Below, one piece after another: positions 13,817 through 16,144 of a stretch of DNA of 16,144 nt. The stretch spans positions 1 to 16,144 of the forward strand of contig DATKCN010000083.1 in assembly GCA_035513175.1 (NCBI GenBank). The letters are read 5' to 3'. Source of the stretch: DATKCN01 sp035513175. Its GTDB lineage: Bacteria; Chloroflexota; Chloroflexia; Thermomicrobiales; CFX8. How positions within the stretch are numbered: the stretch's first letter is position 1; each line of letters starts with the position of its first letter. The notes under the pieces were generated by a model. It searched no databases. It worked only from the letters and a program-made list of their open reading frames with translations, and was not told the DNA's origin. A program made the position numbers and the translations under genes.

Positions 13817-15085
13817 GAGCCCCGCGCTGCCCCGGCGTCGCTCGCCGCGCCGGGGCAGGCGTGGAAGCGGCCGTTCATGGCGTTGGAGGTGCGGGACTTC
13901 CGGCGGCTGTGGATCAGCCTGCTGCCGTGGACGATCGCGGTGCAGATGGGCATGGTGACGACCGGCTACGTGGCCTACGACATCTCCGGGCTGGCGACGG
14001 CGGTCGGCATCGTGTCGCTGGGCTGGGGCCTGCCAATGCTGACGTTCGGCCTGTTCGGCGGCGTGGTTGCCGACCGCTTCCCGAAGCGGCGCACGCTGGT
14101 GCTGACGCAGAGCCTGATGGGCCTGTCGGCGCTGATCACCGCCGCGCTGGTGCTGACCGGCGTGGTGCAGATCTGGCATCTGGTGCTGGTCTCGGTGCTG
14201 CAGGGCACCGGCTTCGCGTTCGGCATGCCGTCGTTGCAGGCGTTCATCGCGCAACTGGTGCCGAGGGAGCGGCTGGGGCAGGCGATCGCGCTCAACAGCG
14301 CGGGCATGAACTTCTCGCGGGTAGTTGGTCCGGCGATGGCGGGCGCGCTGATCGCGTGGCCGCTGGTCGGCGCGGGGGGCGTCTTCCTGATAACAACGCT
14401 GATGTACGTGGCGGTTGTCGTGAACCTGCTGCGGATTCCGCATTCCGGCGCGCCGGTCCCGATGGCCGAGGGGGTGGCGCGCCCGGCGCCGCTGAAGTCG
14501 CTGATCGAGGGGCTGGGGTACCTGCGGCGGACGTCGATCCTGTTCACGCTGCTGGCGCTGTCGTTCGCGCCGGTGCTGCTGGGGATGCCGTACCAGCAGC
14601 TGATGCCGGTGTTTGCCGAGGACGTGTTCAACGTCGGGCCGCAGGGGCTGGGCATCCTGCTGACGGTGAACGGGATCGGCGCGCTGATCGGGTCGCTGGT
14701 GGTGGCGTCGATGGCGACCTTCCGGCGACGCGGGCTGCTGCAGATGGTGATGGGGGTCACGTTCGGGCTGGGCGTGGCTGTCTTCGGCTTCGCGCAGTCG
14801 TTCACGATCGGGCTGGGGGCGCTGCTGGTGGTAGGGCTGGTGTCATCGGCGTACATGACGCTGACGAGCACGCTGGTGATGCATTACGCGGAGCCCGCCT
14901 ATCACGGGCGGGTGATGAGCGTCTACATGCTGACGTTCTCGGCCATGCCGCTGGGGGTGGTGCCGTTCGGCATTCTCTCCGACCGCTACGGCGCGCCGGT
15001 CACGATCGGCATCGGCGGGCTGGTGCTGGCCGTCATCATCGCGCTGGTCGGGGCGCTGCATCCGACGTACCGGCGGATTGAGTGA
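13793..15085 (+). CDS. MFS transporter, EntS/MFS_3-like exporter, in operon with Lrp regulator
   Basis: The 430-residue protein has twelve hydrophobic helices. Its core starts ALEVRDFRRLWISLLPWTIA and carries MFS motif A as GGVVADRFPKRRTLVL. The central loop 'DVFNVGPQGLGILLTVNGIG' matches the same place in the MFS protein at 11760, so the two are paralogues. It is likely a proton-driven exporter of an unknown small molecule, perhaps controlled by the Lrp protein with which it overlaps. The start is uncertain. GTG 13793 lies within a heptamer repeat and would make the repeat and following hairpin code for about 28 extra residues; ATG 13877 (MALEVRDF) with GGAAG upstream gives a family-typical N-terminus. 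Heptamer copy 5 begins two bases after its stop. Confidence 0.9.
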   Translation: MSGEWIGNEPRAAPASLAAPGQAWKRPFMALEVRDFRRLWISLLPWTIAVQMGMVTTGYVAYDISGLATAVGIVSLGWGLPMLTFGLFGGVVADRFPKRRTLVLTQSLMGLSALITAALVLTGVVQIWHLVLVSVLQGTGFAFGMPSLQAFIAQLVPRERLGQAIALNSAGMNFSRVVGPAMAGALIAWPLVGAGGVFLITTLMYVAVVVNLLRIPHSGAPVPMAEGVARPAPLKSLIEGLGYLRRTSILFTLLALSFAPVLLGMPYQQLMPVFAEDVFNVGPQGLGILLTVNGIGALIGSLVVASMATFRRRGLLQMVMGVTFGLGVAVFGFAQSFTIGLGALLVVGLVSSAYMTLTSTLVMHYAEPAYHGRVMSVYMLTFSAMPLGVVPFGILSDRYGAPVTIGIGGLVLAVIIALVGALHPTYRRIE

Positions 15086-15087
15086 TG

Positions 15088-15115
15088 AGCGGTGAGCGGG
15101 TAGCGGAGAGGGGTT
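15088..15115 (+). repeat. Heptamer repeat, copy 5
   Basis: This copy reads AGCGGTG, AGCGGGT, AGCGGAG, AGGGGTT in register and starts two bases after the MFS stop codon. It shares the AGGGGTT ending with copy 3. Confidence 0.8.
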
Positions 15116-15185
15116 GGGTGGCCGTTGGCGGCGAGGCTCGCGTGTATGTGGCGTCGTCGATATGCTGGATGGACGGGGAGAATTC

Positions 15186-15225
15186 AAAGGACGACAACTG
15201 TCGTTGTTAAGGCTTGTCGTCCTTT
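15186..15225. repeat. Inverted repeat with two alternative hairpins
   Basis: AAAGGACGACAA (15186-15197) pairs perfectly with TTGTCGTCCTTT (15214-15225). The inner ACGACA (15191-15196) can instead pair with TGTCGT at 15199-15204. The competing pairings could form two RNA or DNA structures. The right arm ends in TTT, so the outer form resembles a terminator for the MFS gene about 100 bases upstream. A small palindrome GACTTCAAGTC follows. Confidence 0.5.
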
Positions 15226-15269
15226 AGACTTCAAGTCAAGTTTGTCAATAGACCGTAGCAGCGCTGCAG

Positions 15270-15288
15270 GGGCGAATTGCATTCGCCC
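15270..15288. repeat. GGGCGAAT hairpin repeat
   Basis: GGGCGAAT (15270-15277) pairs with ATTCGCCC (15281-15288) around TGC. It is preceded by CAGG and is a variant of the hairpins at 15338-15357 and 15437-15455. Confidence 0.6.
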
Positions 15289-15332
15289 ACGTTGGCCAGC
15301 GTGTGCTCCGAGCGGACAAGATTCCGTAGCCT

Positions 15333-15460
15333 CGTAGGGGCGCATGGCAATGCGCCCGGCTGGGTCACGTGGGCTTGGATCGGCAGCGGCGTGTCCGACG
15401 TGTCGCGGTGAGCCGGTGAGGGGCAGGCATCCAGCAGGGCGCATTCGATGCGCCCCTACG
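15333..15460. repeat. REPIN-like element: two inverted GGGCGCAT hairpins
   Basis: CGTAGGGGCGCAT (15333-15345) begins the left hairpin (stem GGGCGCAT/ATGCGCCC, loop GGCA). ATGCGCCCCTACG (15448-15460) ends the right hairpin (same stem, loop TCG). The two 13-base ends are perfect inverted repeats 128 bases apart, outside edge to outside edge. Paired inverted REP sequences of this size are the form in which REP elements are mobilised by RAYT transposases in other bacteria. No RAYT gene is in the window. Confidence 0.6.
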
Positions 15461-15516
15461 CAAGGTTTGTGGTCCGTTATCGCCCGCGCGCGGTCGTTCG
15501 ACGCATTGTAGCGCGG

Positions 15517-16144
15517 TTATTCTACTGGAACGGCGACGATCTTCGGCTCCACGGCGGGTGAGACGCGCACATTGAGCAGGTTGAAGAAGAAGTCGACGGT
15601 CAAGCCGACCAGCATGGCGAAGATGATGGTGCCGATGCCGAAGGCGCCGCCCAGCAGGACGCCCACCACGACGGCGGAGACCTCCATCAGCCAGCGCACC
15701 TTGCCGATGCGCAGCCGGGTGCGGCGGTGTACGGCCAGCATGAATGAGTCACGGGGACCGGCGCCGAAGCCGGCCTTGATGTAGAGGGCCGATGCCAGGC
15801 CCAGCAGCACGATGCCGGCCAGCAGCATGAGCACGCGCAACGGGTAGGCATCTGCCAACGGTATTATGTCGACCCAGAGAATGAGGTCGAGGAAGAGGCC
15901 GACGAGGATCATGTTGGCCAGCGTGCCGAGGCCGGGTCGGATGCCGGCCAGCCAGGAAACGCCGAGCATCAGGAAGCCGACGAGCTGGGTGGCGACGCCG
16001 ATCGAGAGCGGCGTCTGGCGGCTGATGCCGTCGTGCAGCACGGTCCAGGAGGCCGCGCCCAGGTTGCATTGCAGCGAGAGCGCCATCGCCAGCGCGAAGA
16101 GGAACAGGCCGCCGATCAGCAGGCACAGGCGCAACAGTAGATCA
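15517..16144 (-). CDS. YczE/YitT-like membrane protein (5' end outside window)
   Basis: This integral membrane protein has at least 205 residues and about five hydrophobic helices. It resembles the YczE branch of the YitT-like family. The signature near its start is ALSLQCNLGAASWTVLHDGI (YczE-type proteins have 'ANLG-x-x-x-W-D-x-L-H-x-G'). It repeats in the second half as YIKAGFGAGPRDSFMLAVHR, showing an internal duplication. A last helix has GIGTIIFAMLVGLTVDFFFN. The function is not established. A TTG at 16134 could be taken as the start, but the frame stays open to the window edge (codons DLLL before it), and the family normally has a few residues before the first helix. I think the true start lies beyond 16144. 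Confidence 0.85.
   Translation of the reverse strand, partial: DLLLRLCLLIGGLFLFALAMALSLQCNLGAASWTVLHDGISRQTPLSIGVATQLVGFLMLGVSWLAGIRPGLGTLANMILVGLFLDLILWVDIIPLADAYPLRVLMLLAGIVLLGLASALYIKAGFGAGPRDSFMLAVHRRTRLRIGKVRWLMEVSAVVVGVLLGGAFGIGTIIFAMLVGLTVDFFFNLLNVRVSPAVEPKIVAVPVE

Larger units (their letters stand above)
15086..15516. other. Repeat-rich intergenic region
   Basis: These 431 bases between the MFS gene (plus) and the YczE-like gene (minus), which converge, hold no gene I can support. They are nearly filled with repeats: heptamer copy 5 (15088-15115), a long inverted repeat (15186-15225), a single hairpin GGGCGAAT-ATTCGCCC (15270-15288), and a REPIN-like pair of hairpins (15333-15460) with a degenerate heptamer remnant (about 15405-15423) between its arms. 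Confidence 0.7.

Noticed and set aside
13804..15081. 425-residue open frame on the plus strand overlapping the MFS gene
   Set aside because: Its composition (Arg, Ala, Gly, Asp only) is that of a frame-shifted shadow; the other frame encodes twelve helices.
15333..15460. Insertion sequence
   Set aside because: The 128-base element has inverted ends but no room for a transposase; a REPIN or MITE-type repeat fits better.

Overview
The window is GC-rich bacterial chromosome. Genes are tightly packed, GTG and TTG starts are common, and short intergenic palindromes are abundant. The gene content (a TPR protein with a roadblock/LC7 protein, an HD-GYP protein with a DUF5317 partner, an ABC-2 permease, EntS-like MFS exporters) and the style of the repeats suggest Chloroflexota, perhaps the Thermomicrobia/Sphaerobacter side. 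This placement is inference; no marker gene settles it. I see no rRNA, tRNA, CRISPR array, transposase or prophage gene.

Left part (1-2450): the first 16 codons of a probable DNA methyltransferase (minus, running off the left edge), a REP-like hairpin, an ABC-2 permease without its ATPase (minus), and a plus-strand hypothetical gene that converges on ndk (minus).

Centre-left (2448-5840): on the minus strand, a 942-residue protein with TPR ends and a long acidic linker full of short PF/PIS motifs is followed by a roadblock/LC7 protein and then ndk. A good sigma-70-type promoter lies about 130 bases before the TPR gene. TPR plus roadblock suggests a scaffold and small-GTPase regulator module, though no GTPase gene is present.

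Centre (5840-8830): a relatively AT-rich region holds two tiny genes, of 51 and 33 codons. Five AGTACT boxes lie in it, and a 40-base perfect palindrome follows the 33-codon gene. The best box (AGTACTTTCTGG, four bases, GTCTG) occurs both before the 33-residue peptide gene and before the HD-GYP gene, so these two units are probably co-regulated. The HD-GYP gene overlaps a DUF5317 membrane-protein gene.

Right part (8830-16144): a VOC/glyoxalase-fold protein, a HEAT-repeat protein and a single-domain response regulator (all minus), a two-TM small protein (plus), an MFS exporter (minus), then divergently an Lrp/AsnC regulator overlapping a second MFS exporter (plus). Next is a repeat-rich gap with a REPIN-like pair of inverted hairpins, and the window ends in a YczE/YitT-like membrane protein cut by the right edge.

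The most unusual structural signal is a dispersed heptamer-based repeat (AGCGGKK units followed by AGCGGAT-AGGGGTT). Its five clear copies always lie in the orientation of the neighbouring gene. Two copies begin exactly two bases after a stop codon, and one supplies the stop codon and last residues of the Lrp gene together with the putative GTG start of the overlapping MFS gene.
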